Origin: Acidimicrobiia bacterium | Lineage (GTDB): Bacteria > Actinomycetota > Acidimicrobiia > IMCC26256 > PALSA-555 | Assembly: GCA_040881685.1 (NCBI GenBank) | Contig: JBBECS010000013.1 | Location: forward strand, 1 to 33,490 | Length of the DNA: 33,490 bases | Reading direction: 5' to 3' | Shown here: positions 15,593-22,913 of the stretch, piece by piece | Layout: each line of letters opens with the position of its first letter | How positions within the stretch are numbered: the stretch's first letter is position 1 | The notes under the pieces: generated by a model | The model's database searches: none | Seen by the model: only the letters and a program-made list of their open reading frames with translations | What the model was told of the DNA's origin: nothing | Program-made: the position numbers and the translations under genes

Positions 15593-15598
15593 ACATTA
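15593..15598 (-). promoter_or_regulatory. Probable -10 box (TAATGT) of the 15585 gene, leaderless type
   Basis: On the minus strand TAATGT is followed by 7 nt (AATCAAC) and then the ATG at 15585. The 20 bp around it are AT-rich against a very GC-rich background. With transcription starting about 7 nt after a -10, the ATG would be at or near the mRNA 5' end. It starts directly after the HIT stop codon (TAA, 15599-15601). Confidence 0.5.
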
Positions 15599-16030
15599 TT
15601 ACACGCCACCAGGCGACGGCAAGGCGGCCCGGATGGCGGTCGCGGCGGCCTCGCTCCCGGCATCGTCTGCGTAGGCCGTGCGCGGCCAGAAGAAACCTCG
15701 GAGGCCGTCCTTGGGCCGGCGAGGCACGACGTGCATGTGCAGGTGCGGCACCGACTGGCTGACGACGTTGTTCTCGGCGACGAACGTGCCCTGCGCGCCC
15801 ATGCCGTCCTGTACCGCGACCGCGAGCCTGCGCACCTCGGTGAAGAACGGGGTGAGGAGCGCGTCGGGCAGGTCGCGCAGCGTCTCGACGTGCTCGCGGG
15901 GCACGACCAACGTGTGACCCGGAAAGATCGGCCGATGGTCGAGGAAGGCGAGGGTGTGGTCGGTCTCGGCGACGATGGTCGCGGAAACCTCGCCCGCGAC
16001 GATGCGGCAGAAGAGGCAGTCGCTACTCAG
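15599..16030 (-). CDS. HIT family nucleotide hydrolase/transferase, CTG start
   Basis: A 143-aa histidine-triad protein. The full N-terminus has the standard HIT beginning, DCLFCRIVAGEVSATIV, then FLDHRPIFPGHTLVVPREHV. The active site SQSVPHLHMHVVPR holds the triad His96-x-His98-x-His100, with His98 as the nucleophile. Members hydrolyse AMP-lysine, ADP-ribose-like or dinucleoside polyphosphate substrates; the specificity here is not visible. No ATG, GTG or TTG exists between the in-frame upstream stop and the conserved start. The only plausible codon is CTG 16030, which overlaps the MaoC stop by 8 nt. Starting at the first canonical codon (TTG, residue 41) would delete the first third of the fold. 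No strong Shine-Dalgarno is seen, so coupling to MaoC translation is likely. Confidence 0.88.
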   Translation of the reverse strand: MSSDCLFCRIVAGEVSATIVAETDHTLAFLDHRPIFPGHTLVVPREHVETLRDLPDALLTPFFTEVRRLAVAVQDGMGAQGTFVAENNVVSQSVPHLHMHVVPRRPKDGLRGFFWPRTAYADDAGSEAAATAIRAALPSPGGV

Positions 16031-16529
16031 GGGACGTGTACGGCCGCTGCCGGGGCTTCGCCGCCTCGCGTTTCGGAACCATCACCTTGCGGCGGAAGTA
16101 ACAGACCTCTTCACCGCGCTGGTTGAAGCCGCGCGTCTCGACCGTCACCACGCCGCGGTCGGGCTTGCTCTCCGACTCCTTCTTCTCGAGCACCTTGGTC
16201 TCGGCGTAGATCGTGTCGCCGTGAAACGTGGGCTTGCTGTGCTTGAGCTCTTCGACCTCGAGGTTGGCGATCGCCACGCCGCTCACGTCCGGCACGCTCA
16301 TCCCCAGCACCACGGAGTACACGAGGTTCCCGACCACCACGTTCTGGCCGAACTGCGTCTGGGTCTCGGCGAACCACGCGTCCGTATGGAGTGGATGATG
16401 ATTCATCGTGATCATGCAGAAGAGGTGGTCGTCGGCCTCGGTGATCGTCTTGCCCGGCCAGTGCTTGTAGACGTCCCCGGGCTCGAAGTCTTCGAAGTAC
16501 CGACCGAACGGCCGCTCGTGCAGGGTCAC
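16023..16529 (-). CDS. MaoC-domain hydratase, probable mesaconyl-CoA hydratase type
   Basis: A 168-aa single hot-dog (MaoC) domain enzyme, R-specific enoyl-CoA hydratase family. The motif TMNHHPLHTDAWFAE at residues 41-55 carries the hydratase signature with His48 and Asp50. YKHWPGKTITEADDHLFC precedes it and VGNLVYSVVLGMSVPDVSG follows. From memory, this exact style (KHWPGKT, NHHPLH, GMSVPDVSG) is that of the MaoC proteins encoded beside crotonyl-CoA reductase and meaA in Streptomyces, assigned to mesaconyl-CoA/beta-methylmalyl-CoA hydration in the ethylmalonyl-CoA pathway. The start GTG 16529 lies 7 nt after TAGAGT with no Shine-Dalgarno, so the mRNA is probably leaderless. It is the first gene of the long minus-strand run and overlaps HIT by 8 nt. 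Confidence 0.85.
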   Translation of the reverse strand: MTLHERPFGRYFEDFEPGDVYKHWPGKTITEADDHLFCMITMNHHPLHTDAWFAETQTQFGQNVVVGNLVYSVVLGMSVPDVSGVAIANLEVEELKHSKPTFHGDTIYAETKVLEKKESESKPDRGVVTVETRGFNQRGEEVCYFRRKVMVPKREAAKPRQRPYTSPE

Positions 16530-16536
16530 GGAAGGA

Positions 16537-16542
16537 ACTCTA
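16537..16542 (-). promoter_or_regulatory. Probable -10 box (TAGAGT) of the MaoC gene, leaderless type
   Basis: TAGAGT on the minus strand is followed by 7 nt (TCCTTCC) and the GTG start. The 7 nt contain no Shine-Dalgarno. No clear -35 is seen. It follows the hairpin at 16556-16595, so this is a likely separate transcription start for the MaoC-to-ABC run. Confidence 0.5.
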
Positions 16543-16555
16543 TTGGCCGATTGAC

Positions 16556-16595
16556 GTGCGTCTCTGACCCCGGAATAGCCGGGTGAGAGACGCAC
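16556..16595. terminator. Strong long hairpin between acyl-CoA dehydrogenase and MaoC
   Basis: GTGCGTCTCT pairs perfectly with AGAGACGCAC (10 bp). Inside the 20-nt loop, CCCGG and CCGGG pair again around AATAG. It begins 10 bp after the acyl-CoA dehydrogenase stop (minus strand) and ends 14 bp before the MaoC -10 box. No T-run is present, as in many actinobacterial terminators. It is the best terminator candidate in the window. Confidence 0.7.
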
Positions 16596-16604
16596 CCGAG
16601 GGGT

Positions 16605-17765
16605 TCAAGGGGCGAGTGGGTAGCGCTCGAGGAGGCCGCGGGCGATGACCAGGCGTTGGATCTCGTTCGTGCCCTCGCCGATGATCATGAGCGGAGCATC
16701 CCGGTAGTACCGCTCGATCGGGAGCTCGGTCGTGTAGCCAACGCCGCCGTGGATGCGCATCGCGTCGGTGGCGATCTCGAAGGCGGCCTCGCTCGCGAAC
16801 AGCTTGGCCATGCCGGCCTCGACGTCGCAGCGCTCACCTCGATCCTTGCGCGCTGCCGCGTTGTGCGTGAGCAGTCGCGCTGCTTCGAGCTTGGTGCCCA
16901 TGTCGGCGAGCTTCGCCTGGATGGCCTGATGCTGCGCGATCGGCTTGCCGAACGTCTCGCGTTGCTGCGCGTATTTGATCGCAGCCTCGAAGGCGGCGCG
17001 CCCGACGCCCACCGCGCGTGCCGCAATGTTGATGCGCCCTACCTCGAGCGCAGAGAGGATGAAGTGCTGTCCGCGCCCGAGGCCATCATCCCCACCGAGA
17101 ACGCAGTCAGCCGGGACGCGATGACCGTCGTACGCCATCTCCACGGTCTCGATTCCCTTGTAGCCGAGCTTGCCGATGTTGCGGCTGACGGTGATGCCGT
17201 CGACTCGCTGGGCACCGGGCTCCTTCTCGACCATGAAGCAAGTGATGCCCTCGTCGGTGCGCGCCGCGAGGGCGATGAGCCCCGCTCGCTGTCCGTTCGT
17301 GACCCACGTCTTCGTGCCGTTGATCACGAACTCGTCGCCGTCGCGGCTGGCCTTGCACCGGAGCGCGCTCGTATCGCTGCCCGCGTCGGGCTCCGAGAGC
17401 GAGAGCGCCCCGCGGATCTCGCCGCGGGCGAGCCTCGGGAGCAGTCGGGCCTTCTGATCGTCGGTGCCGTACGCCTGGAGGAGGTTGGCGCACATCACAT
17501 GGGTGTTCAGCACTCCGGACAGCGTCATCCAGCCGGCCGAGAGCTCCTCGATGACCCCGCAATAGGTGAGGAGGTCGAGACCGAGGCCCTCGTGCTCCTC
17601 AGGGATCGTGACCCCGAACAAGCCGAGATCCCGCATGGTGGCAACAATCGCCTCGGGGTACTCGTCGGCGTGCTCGAGCTCGGACGCCACCGGCACGACG
17701 TCTCGCTCGACGAATCGCCGCACCGCCGCGATGAGCTCCTCTCGCACGGCAGGGTCGGTCGTCAC
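16605..17765 (-). CDS. Acyl-CoA dehydrogenase (FAD-dependent)
   Basis: A 386-aa acyl-CoA dehydrogenase of normal length, with all three domains. Visible family motifs are LGLFGVTIPEEHEGLGLDLL, SLSEPDAGSD (FAD and substrate contact), INGTKTWVTNGQRA, QQRETFGKPIAQHQAIQ (FAD-binding, dimer contact), MRIHGGVGYTTELPIERYYR and IIGEGTNEIQ with the putative catalytic base Glu364. It oxidises an acyl-CoA at C2-C3 and passes electrons to ETF. The start is GTG 17765, 7 nt after TAAGGT. In Streptomyces a similar gene sits with the MaoC/CitE pair of the ethylmalonyl-CoA cluster, and here MaoC follows on the same strand after the hairpin. Which acyl-CoA it uses cannot be read from the sequence. Confidence 0.95.
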   Translation of the reverse strand: MTTDPAVREELIAAVRRFVERDVVPVASELEHADEYPEAIVATMRDLGLFGVTIPEEHEGLGLDLLTYCGVIEELSAGWMTLSGVLNTHVMCANLLQAYGTDDQKARLLPRLARGEIRGALSLSEPDAGSDTSALRCKASRDGDEFVINGTKTWVTNGQRAGLIALAARTDEGITCFMVEKEPGAQRVDGITVSRNIGKLGYKGIETVEMAYDGHRVPADCVLGGDDGLGRGQHFILSALEVGRINIAARAVGVGRAAFEAAIKYAQQRETFGKPIAQHQAIQAKLADMGTKLEAARLLTHNAAARKDRGERCDVEAGMAKLFASEAAFEIATDAMRIHGGVGYTTELPIERYYRDAPLMIIGEGTNEIQRLVIARGLLERYPLAP

Positions 17766-17772
17766 CTCGCGG

Positions 17773-17778
17773 ACCTTA
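17773..17778 (-). promoter_or_regulatory. Probable -10 box (TAAGGT) of the acyl-CoA dehydrogenase gene
   Basis: TAAGGT on the minus strand is 7 nt before the GTG start (CCGCGAG between). GCGAG could also act as a poor Shine-Dalgarno. The spacing matches the leaderless pattern seen at several other genes in this window. Confidence 0.4.
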
Positions 17779-17821
17779 CGCGGCAGGGATGGATGGCGCC
17801 CCCGGTACGGTTGATGCCTTC

Positions 17822-19690
17822 ATGGGAATGGCAATGCACCAGACGGTGATGAGCTTCCGCCGCGACCCCGACGTTCGCGGCAAGGGATTCGAGCGCGCCC
17901 TGCTCAAACGAGTGCTCGGCCTCACCCGGCCGTACAAGAAGGCGCTCGTCGGCTTCGTGATCATGGTCATCGCGTCCGCTGCGGTCGGTGTCGTGCCGGC
18001 GCTGCTGTTCAAGGCACTCCTCGACGATGCCGTGCCTCAGGGCGACAAGGCATTGGTCGCGATCCTGGCGTTCGGGGCGGTGGCGCTCGCCATCACGAGC
18101 GCCGGGCTCTCCCTCATGCAGCGCTGGTTCTCGGCTCGTATCGGTGAAGGCCTCATCTACGACATGAGGGTCTCCCTCTTCGATCATGTGCAGCGGCTCC
18201 CCATCTCCTTCTTCACCCGAACCCAGACCGGCGCGCTGATGTCGCGGCTCAACAACGACGTGATCGGAGCGCAGCAGGCCGTCACCAACACGCTCGGAAC
18301 GGTTGTCTCGAATGTGATCACCCTCGTCATCACGCTCGCGGTGATGCTCGGCCTCGAGTGGCGGCTCACGATCCTCACCCTGCTCGTGCTCCCGGCGTTC
18401 ATCATCCCGGCCCGGCGGATCGGACGCAGGCTCCAGATCGCCACGCGGGAAGCGATGCAGCTCAACGCCTCGATGAACAACACGGTTTCCGAGCGCTTCA
18501 ACGTCGGGGGCGCGCTCGTGGTGAAGCTCTTCGGCAAGCACAGCCGCGAGCACGAGCTCTTTGCGAACCGTGCTGGCCGCGTTCGCGACATCGGCATCCG
18601 GACCGCGATGTACTCACGCGTGCTGTTCGCTGCATTGGCTTTCGTGGCTGCCGTGGGTACAGCGGTGGTGTACGGACTCGGTGGGAACTTCGTGATCGAC
18701 GCCACGATCTCGGTTGGTACCTACGCCGCGTTCGTGATCTACGTGGCGCAGATCTATCAACCTCTCACCCAGCTCTCGAACGCCCGCGTCGACGTGATGA
18801 CCGCGCTCGTCGCGTTCGAGCGCGTCTTCGAGGTCCTCGACTTCGCGCCCTTGATCACCGACCGACCGGGCGCCGTTCCCATCGAGCGCCCGCGCGGGCG
18901 AGTTGCGTTCGAGCACGTGTGGTTCCACCATCCACCGCCTGCGGTCAGCTCGATTGCCTCGCTCGAAGAGGGAACCGCGCCGATGGACGAGGAGTCAAGT
19001 GCGTGGATCCTCCGCGACGTGAGCTTCTCGGTGGAGCCCGGCGAGCTCGTCGCGCTCGTGGGCCCGTCCGGCGCGGGCAAGACCACGACGGCGCTGCTCG
19101 TTCCTCGCATCCACGAGGTCAGCCAGGGTCGCATCACGCTCGACGGCGCCGACATCCGCGACATCACGCTCGAGTCGCTGCGCAACGCCGTGGGGATGGT
19201 CATGCAAGACCCGCACCTCTTCCACGAGTCGATCGCCGAGAACCTCCGCTACGCCAAGCCCGACGCCACCGATGTCGAGCTGGTGGCGGCCTGCCGGGCG
19301 GCCCGGATCCACGACGTGATCGCAGGCTTCCCGGATGGGTATGACACGGTCGTGGGCGAGCGCGGGTATCGCATGTCCGGCGGCGAGAAGCAACGGCTCG
19401 CGATCGCCCGCATGCTGCTGTCCGATCCAGCCGTGGTCATCCTCGACGAGGCGACATCGCACCTCGACTCGGAGTCCGAGCTCGCGATCCAGCACGCGCT
19501 GGCCGAGGCGTTGCGGGGACGCACCGCGCTGGTGATCGCGCACCGTCTCTCCACGATCGTCGCTGCAGATCGGATCGTCGTGCTCGACGACGGGCGCGTC
19601 GTCGAGGAAGGCCCCCACCACAAGCTCTTGCACGCGGGCGGCATCTACTCCGAGCTCTACCGCACGCAACTGGCCGCCGAGCCTGCCTAG
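17822..19690 (+). CDS. ABC exporter half-transporter, homodimer type
   Basis: A 622-aa type IV ABC exporter. Six membrane helices fall in about residues 40-330, followed by an NBD with all consensus motifs: Walker A GPSGAGKTT, Q-loop VMQDPHLF, signature MSGGEKQR, Walker B VVILDEAT with catalytic Glu, and H-loop IAHRLST. Both ATP sites should work, so it is likely a homodimer, unlike the pair at 9-12.7 kb. An insertion of about 25 residues (VSSIASLEEGTAPMDEESSA) sits between the A-loop Tyr-equivalent strand and the first core strand of the NBD. The start ATG 17822 (MGMAMHQ) is preferred over 17789 because TACGGT, a likely -10, lies between them. It is followed after 5 bp by the SGNH hydrolase. 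The cargo is unknown. Confidence 0.92.
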   Translation: MGMAMHQTVMSFRRDPDVRGKGFERALLKRVLGLTRPYKKALVGFVIMVIASAAVGVVPALLFKALLDDAVPQGDKALVAILAFGAVALAITSAGLSLMQRWFSARIGEGLIYDMRVSLFDHVQRLPISFFTRTQTGALMSRLNNDVIGAQQAVTNTLGTVVSNVITLVITLAVMLGLEWRLTILTLLVLPAFIIPARRIGRRLQIATREAMQLNASMNNTVSERFNVGGALVVKLFGKHSREHELFANRAGRVRDIGIRTAMYSRVLFAALAFVAAVGTAVVYGLGGNFVIDATISVGTYAAFVIYVAQIYQPLTQLSNARVDVMTALVAFERVFEVLDFAPLITDRPGAVPIERPRGRVAFEHVWFHHPPPAVSSIASLEEGTAPMDEESSAWILRDVSFSVEPGELVALVGPSGAGKTTTALLVPRIHEVSQGRITLDGADIRDITLESLRNAVGMVMQDPHLFHESIAENLRYAKPDATDVELVAACRAARIHDVIAGFPDGYDTVVGERGYRMSGGEKQRLAIARMLLSDPAVVILDEATSHLDSESELAIQHALAEALRGRTALVIAHRLSTIVAADRIVVLDDGRVVEEGPHHKLLHAGGIYSELYRTQLAAEPA

Positions 19691-19695
19691 CGCGC

Positions 19696-20775
19696 GTGCA
19701 AGACGACCCGCTACGGCTCGCCTGGGAGCGAGGCGCGCAAGGACGGGCCCGTCTCGAAGCGGCGCGACTCCGACGGCGCCGGTACGCGCTCATGGGTTGT
19801 GCGGTGATCGCGATACTCGCGCTCGTCGCGGGTGGCGCATGGGCCTTTTGGCTGCGCGAAAGCGATCAGCGGGCGCGCCGCGCCGGCGTGCTGCCACCCA
19901 GCATCACGCTCGGGCCACGGCCCGCGTTCGACACCGGCGTGGCCTGCCGCAGCCCACTCGACCCCGACGATCCGTTGCGCCTCTGGATCGGCGGTGACTC
20001 CCTGGCGGGCTCGCTCGGCCCTGCGCTCGGCGAGCAGGCCGCCTCGACCGGTGTCGTGCTCCCTACCTACGACTACCAAACCTCGAGTGGGCTCGCGTCG
20101 CCTTCGTTCTTCGACTGGCCGGAACATGCAGCCAGGGAGATGGATCGCGTCGACCCGGAGATCGTGGTCTTCATCATCGGCGCGAACGACTCGGGCGTGG
20201 CGCGCGACGAGCCCGTGGACGACACCGGCCAACCTGCGTGGCGCGCCACGTACGGCCAGCTCGTGGACGAGATGCTCGACGTGCTGACCGGGGACGGCCG
20301 CTCCCTGTACTGGATCGGGTCGCCCCCGCTGCGCGACGAGCACAAGAACGACGGTGTTCGCGAGGTCAACGCCGTGGCGCACGAGGTGACCGGCCGCCGC
20401 CGCGACGTGACCTACATCGACGCGTATGACCTGTTCTCCAGCTCCGACGGTGAGTACGCGGCGATGCTCCCTGGCGTCGACGGCGACGAGGTGCGCGTGC
20501 GGACCAACGACGGGATCCACTTCACTCCCGCCGGCGCAGAGCTGCTGGCCATCTACGTGTTCGCGTACCTCGACGACCAATGCAGCGTGTCGGAGCAGGC
20601 CGTGCCCGGTCGCGAGCAACCAGTGCACCGGAGCCCGGGCAGCGGCGAGGTGCCGGGGCAGCGCGTCGAGCCCGGCACCACGACACCCACCCCCGCGCCG
20701 ACCACGACGACCACGGTGCCGCCCACGACGTCGACGACCGAGACCACCCTCTTGCCGCCGCTCAGAGGCGCGTGA
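19696..20775 (+). CDS. Membrane-anchored SGNH/GDSL hydrolase
   Basis: A 359-aa protein with an Arg-rich cytoplasmic N-terminus, one membrane helix at residues 30-52, and an outer SGNH domain from about 90 to 300. Block I is WIGGDSLAGSLG with nucleophile Ser102, block III is FIIGANDSG (Asn), and block V is DGIHFTPAGAELL with the catalytic Asp and His. The tail, about residues 301-359, is disordered and Pro/Thr-rich (PTPAPTTTTTVPPTT), like a wall-spanning or glycosylated linker. SGNH proteins of this DUF459-like style act as O-acyl esterases or transferases on envelope polymers; the actual substrate is unknown. The start is GTG 5 bp after the ABC exporter stop, so the pair probably works in exporting and modifying an envelope compound (inference). 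Confidence 0.87.
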   Translation: MQDDPLRLAWERGAQGRARLEAARLRRRRYALMGCAVIAILALVAGGAWAFWLRESDQRARRAGVLPPSITLGPRPAFDTGVACRSPLDPDDPLRLWIGGDSLAGSLGPALGEQAASTGVVLPTYDYQTSSGLASPSFFDWPEHAAREMDRVDPEIVVFIIGANDSGVARDEPVDDTGQPAWRATYGQLVDEMLDVLTGDGRSLYWIGSPPLRDEHKNDGVREVNAVAHEVTGRRRDVTYIDAYDLFSSSDGEYAAMLPGVDGDEVRVRTNDGIHFTPAGAELLAIYVFAYLDDQCSVSEQAVPGREQPVHRSPGSGEVPGQRVEPGTTTPTPAPTTTTTVPPTTSTTETTLLPPLRGA

Positions 20776-20786
20776 GGCGTGGTCGG

Positions 20787-20792
20787 TAACCT
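20787..20792 (+). promoter_or_regulatory. Probable -10 box (TAACCT), leaderless start of the 20799 gene
   Basis: TAACCT is followed by 6 nt (CCGGCC) and then ATG 20799. No Shine-Dalgarno is present. The spacing implies transcription starting at or just before the ATG. Confidence 0.5.
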
Positions 20793-20798
20793 CCGGCC

Positions 20799-22424
20799 AT
20801 GACGAACCCGCTCGACATCGCCGCCGCAGCGGTCGACGCGGCCGCGACGGCGGTCAGCGCGGGTTGCCGGCATCTTGCGCACGGTGCGTCCGACGGCGGA
20901 CAAATCTCGGTGTCCAAGCTCGACGAGCACCAAGTGCTCGCGTACGACGTCGCGCACGCCGCGAGCGCGGTCGAGGCCTGCCGGGTCATGCTCGAGTACG
21001 GCGGCAACGGTGAGGTGGAGTCCCTGCTCGCCCGCGCGTTCATCGCCGACGCCGTGTGGGACGTGGGCACGCGAGTGCTCGGCCGCGAATCCGTGTGGGG
21101 CATCGAAGCCGGTGACCTTGCGGACGCGCTGCCGTTCGTCGAGGCCCATCGATCCCCCGGGTTCCTCGAGGAGATCGCGGAGCAGCTCGCGCAGCACGGC
21201 ACCGGGCCCGCGCATCTGGATGACGACCTCGAACTGGCCCGCGACACGTTCCGTCGGTTCGCGCAGGACAAGATCCGCCCGCATGCGGAGAAGGTGCACC
21301 GCGAGAACTCCGACATCCCCGAGGAGCTGATCGCGGGGTTGGCCGAGCTCGGCGGGTTCGGCCTCTCGGTGCCCGAGGCGTACGGCGGATTCGCCGCCGG
21401 TGGCGAGCAGGACTACCTCGGCATGGTGGTGGCGACCGAAGAGCTCTCGTGGGGTTCGCTCGGCATCGGCGGGTCGCTCATCACCCGACCGGAGATCCTC
21501 ACGAGGGCGATCGTGCGCGGCGGCACTGAGCAGCAGAAGCAACAGTGGCTCCCGAAGATCGCGAGCGGTGAGCTGCTGGTCGGTGTGATGGTCACCGAGC
21601 CCGACTACGGATCCGACGTCGCGAACATCAACGTGCACGCGACTCCTGTCGACGACGGGTACGCAATCAACGGCGTGAAGACCTGGGCCACATTCGCTGG
21701 GCGAGCCGACGTGATCATGCTGCTCGCCCGCACCGATCCCGATCGCGCTGCCGGGCATCGTGGCCTGTCGCTATTCGTCGTGGACAAGGAACCTGCCCCG
21801 GGTCATGCGTTCGCGTTCGAGCAGCCGAGCGGCGGAAAGATGGAAGGCCGCGCCATCGACACGATCGGCTACCGCGGGATGCACTCCTACGAGGTCGCGT
21901 TCTCCGACTGGGTGGTGCCGGCCGACAATCTCGTCGGCGGCGAGGCCGGACAGGGTCAGGGCTTCTACCTCCAGATGGAGGGCTTCGAGAACGGTCGGCT
22001 CCAGACCGCGGCGCGTGCGGTCGGCTTGATGCAGGCCGCGTTCGACGCCGGGCTCGCCTATGCGCAAGAACGCAAGGTGTTCGGGCAGCCAGTCTTCGAC
22101 TACCAGCTGACGAAGGCGAAGCTCGCCCGCATGGCCGTACTGATCCAGGCCGGCCGGCAGTTCTCGTACGACGTCGCGCGTCGCATGGGTCGGGGCGAGG
22201 GCACGCTCGAGGCGTCGATGGTGAAGGCGTACGTGTGTCGCGCCGCCGAGTGGGTCACGCGCGAAGCCATGCAGCTGCACGGTGGCATGGGCTACGCGGA
22301 GGAGTTCCCCGTGTCGCGCTATTTCGTGGATGCGCGAGTGCTGTCGATCTTCGAGGGCGCCGACGAGACGCTCTGCCTACGTGTCATCGCGCGCCGACTC
22401 GCGGAGCAAGCGCTCGAGGGCTAA
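20799..22424 (+). CDS. mcd: Long acyl-CoA dehydrogenase, (2S)-methylsuccinyl-CoA dehydrogenase (Mcd) type
   Basis: A 541-aa protein, about 150 residues longer than ordinary acyl-CoA dehydrogenases. The extra N-terminal part (residues 1-140) is helical, with KLDEHQVLAYDVAHAASAVEA and later GNGEVESLLARAFIADAVWD. This extension followed by a full ACAD domain is, from what I recall, the hallmark of methylsuccinyl-CoA dehydrogenase of the ethylmalonyl-CoA pathway. The ACAD part has LGGFGLSVPEAYGGF, VMVTEPDYGSDVAN, INGVKTWATFAGRAD, YAQERKVFGQPVFDYQLTKAK, MQLHGGMGYAEEFPVSRYF and the base Glu519 in SIFEGADE. It would convert methylsuccinyl-CoA to mesaconyl-CoA, feeding the MaoC hydratase. The gene tail overlaps the next minus-strand gene by 4 bp. 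The name is an assignment from architecture, not from activity. Confidence 0.82.
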   Translation: MTNPLDIAAAAVDAAATAVSAGCRHLAHGASDGGQISVSKLDEHQVLAYDVAHAASAVEACRVMLEYGGNGEVESLLARAFIADAVWDVGTRVLGRESVWGIEAGDLADALPFVEAHRSPGFLEEIAEQLAQHGTGPAHLDDDLELARDTFRRFAQDKIRPHAEKVHRENSDIPEELIAGLAELGGFGLSVPEAYGGFAAGGEQDYLGMVVATEELSWGSLGIGGSLITRPEILTRAIVRGGTEQQKQQWLPKIASGELLVGVMVTEPDYGSDVANINVHATPVDDGYAINGVKTWATFAGRADVIMLLARTDPDRAAGHRGLSLFVVDKEPAPGHAFAFEQPSGGKMEGRAIDTIGYRGMHSYEVAFSDWVVPADNLVGGEAGQGQGFYLQMEGFENGRLQTAARAVGLMQAAFDAGLAYAQERKVFGQPVFDYQLTKAKLARMAVLIQAGRQFSYDVARRMGRGEGTLEASMVKAYVCRAAEWVTREAMQLHGGMGYAEEFPVSRYFVDARVLSIFEGADETLCLRVIARRLAEQALEG

Positions 22425-22903
22425 GCGCCGCCGAGCTCTTTGAGCTCTTCGATCGCCTCGGCGTGGTGGTCGAGGCGCTCGTTGATGTCGTCGAGCGCTT
22501 CGTCGATGCTCCCGACGAGCGGGCTCGCGGCCTCGAGCGCGGTGCGGCCGATGCGGTCGCCCGTGCGCTCGACGTCGGCGATCCGGTACCGCAGACCGAG
22601 CAAGACCTTGTGACGGGACTTGTACGGGAGCTGTGACGCGAGCACCAGCTGGTCGTCGATGGCGCGAGCTGTCGCCACCAGCCGGTCGCAGAGGCCCTCG
22701 TACCCCGACGTCGGCACGCCGCGCTTGCGCGCCTCGGTCACCGTTTGCCGCGTGCGATCGACGGACCGGTGCATGCGACGGTGGAGGTCGGCGGCGACGC
22801 TCTGCGAGGTCTGCCACTTGAGCGGAACACCTGGTTGACGGCGCGACCAGCGCCACGCCAACCCGCCGCCGGCGACGACCACCGCGACGAGGAGAATCTC
22901 CAC
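22421..22903 (-). CDS. Membrane-anchored coiled-coil protein of unknown function
   Basis: A 160-aa protein. Residues 1-19 (MEILLVAVVVAGGGLAWRW) form one N-terminal membrane helix and the rest is helical and charged. Heptad-like segments include VAADLHRRMHRSVDRTRQTV, IDDQLVLASQLPYKSRHKVL, and a C-terminal coiled coil (INERLDHHAEAIEELKEL). No enzyme motif is seen. The start GTG 22903 is 7 nt after TAGCCT, whose first three bases are the FAH stop codon. It is the third gene of the malyl-CoA-lyase > FAH > this gene minus-strand unit, and its stop shares CTAA with the convergent dehydrogenase stop. I do not recognise the family. Confidence 0.75.
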   Translation of the reverse strand: MEILLVAVVVAGGGLAWRWSRRQPGVPLKWQTSQSVAADLHRRMHRSVDRTRQTVTEARKRGVPTSGYEGLCDRLVATARAIDDQLVLASQLPYKSRHKVLLGLRYRIADVERTGDRIGRTALEAASPLVGSIDEALDDINERLDHHAEAIEELKELGGA

Positions 22904-22913
22904 GCGCGTCAGG

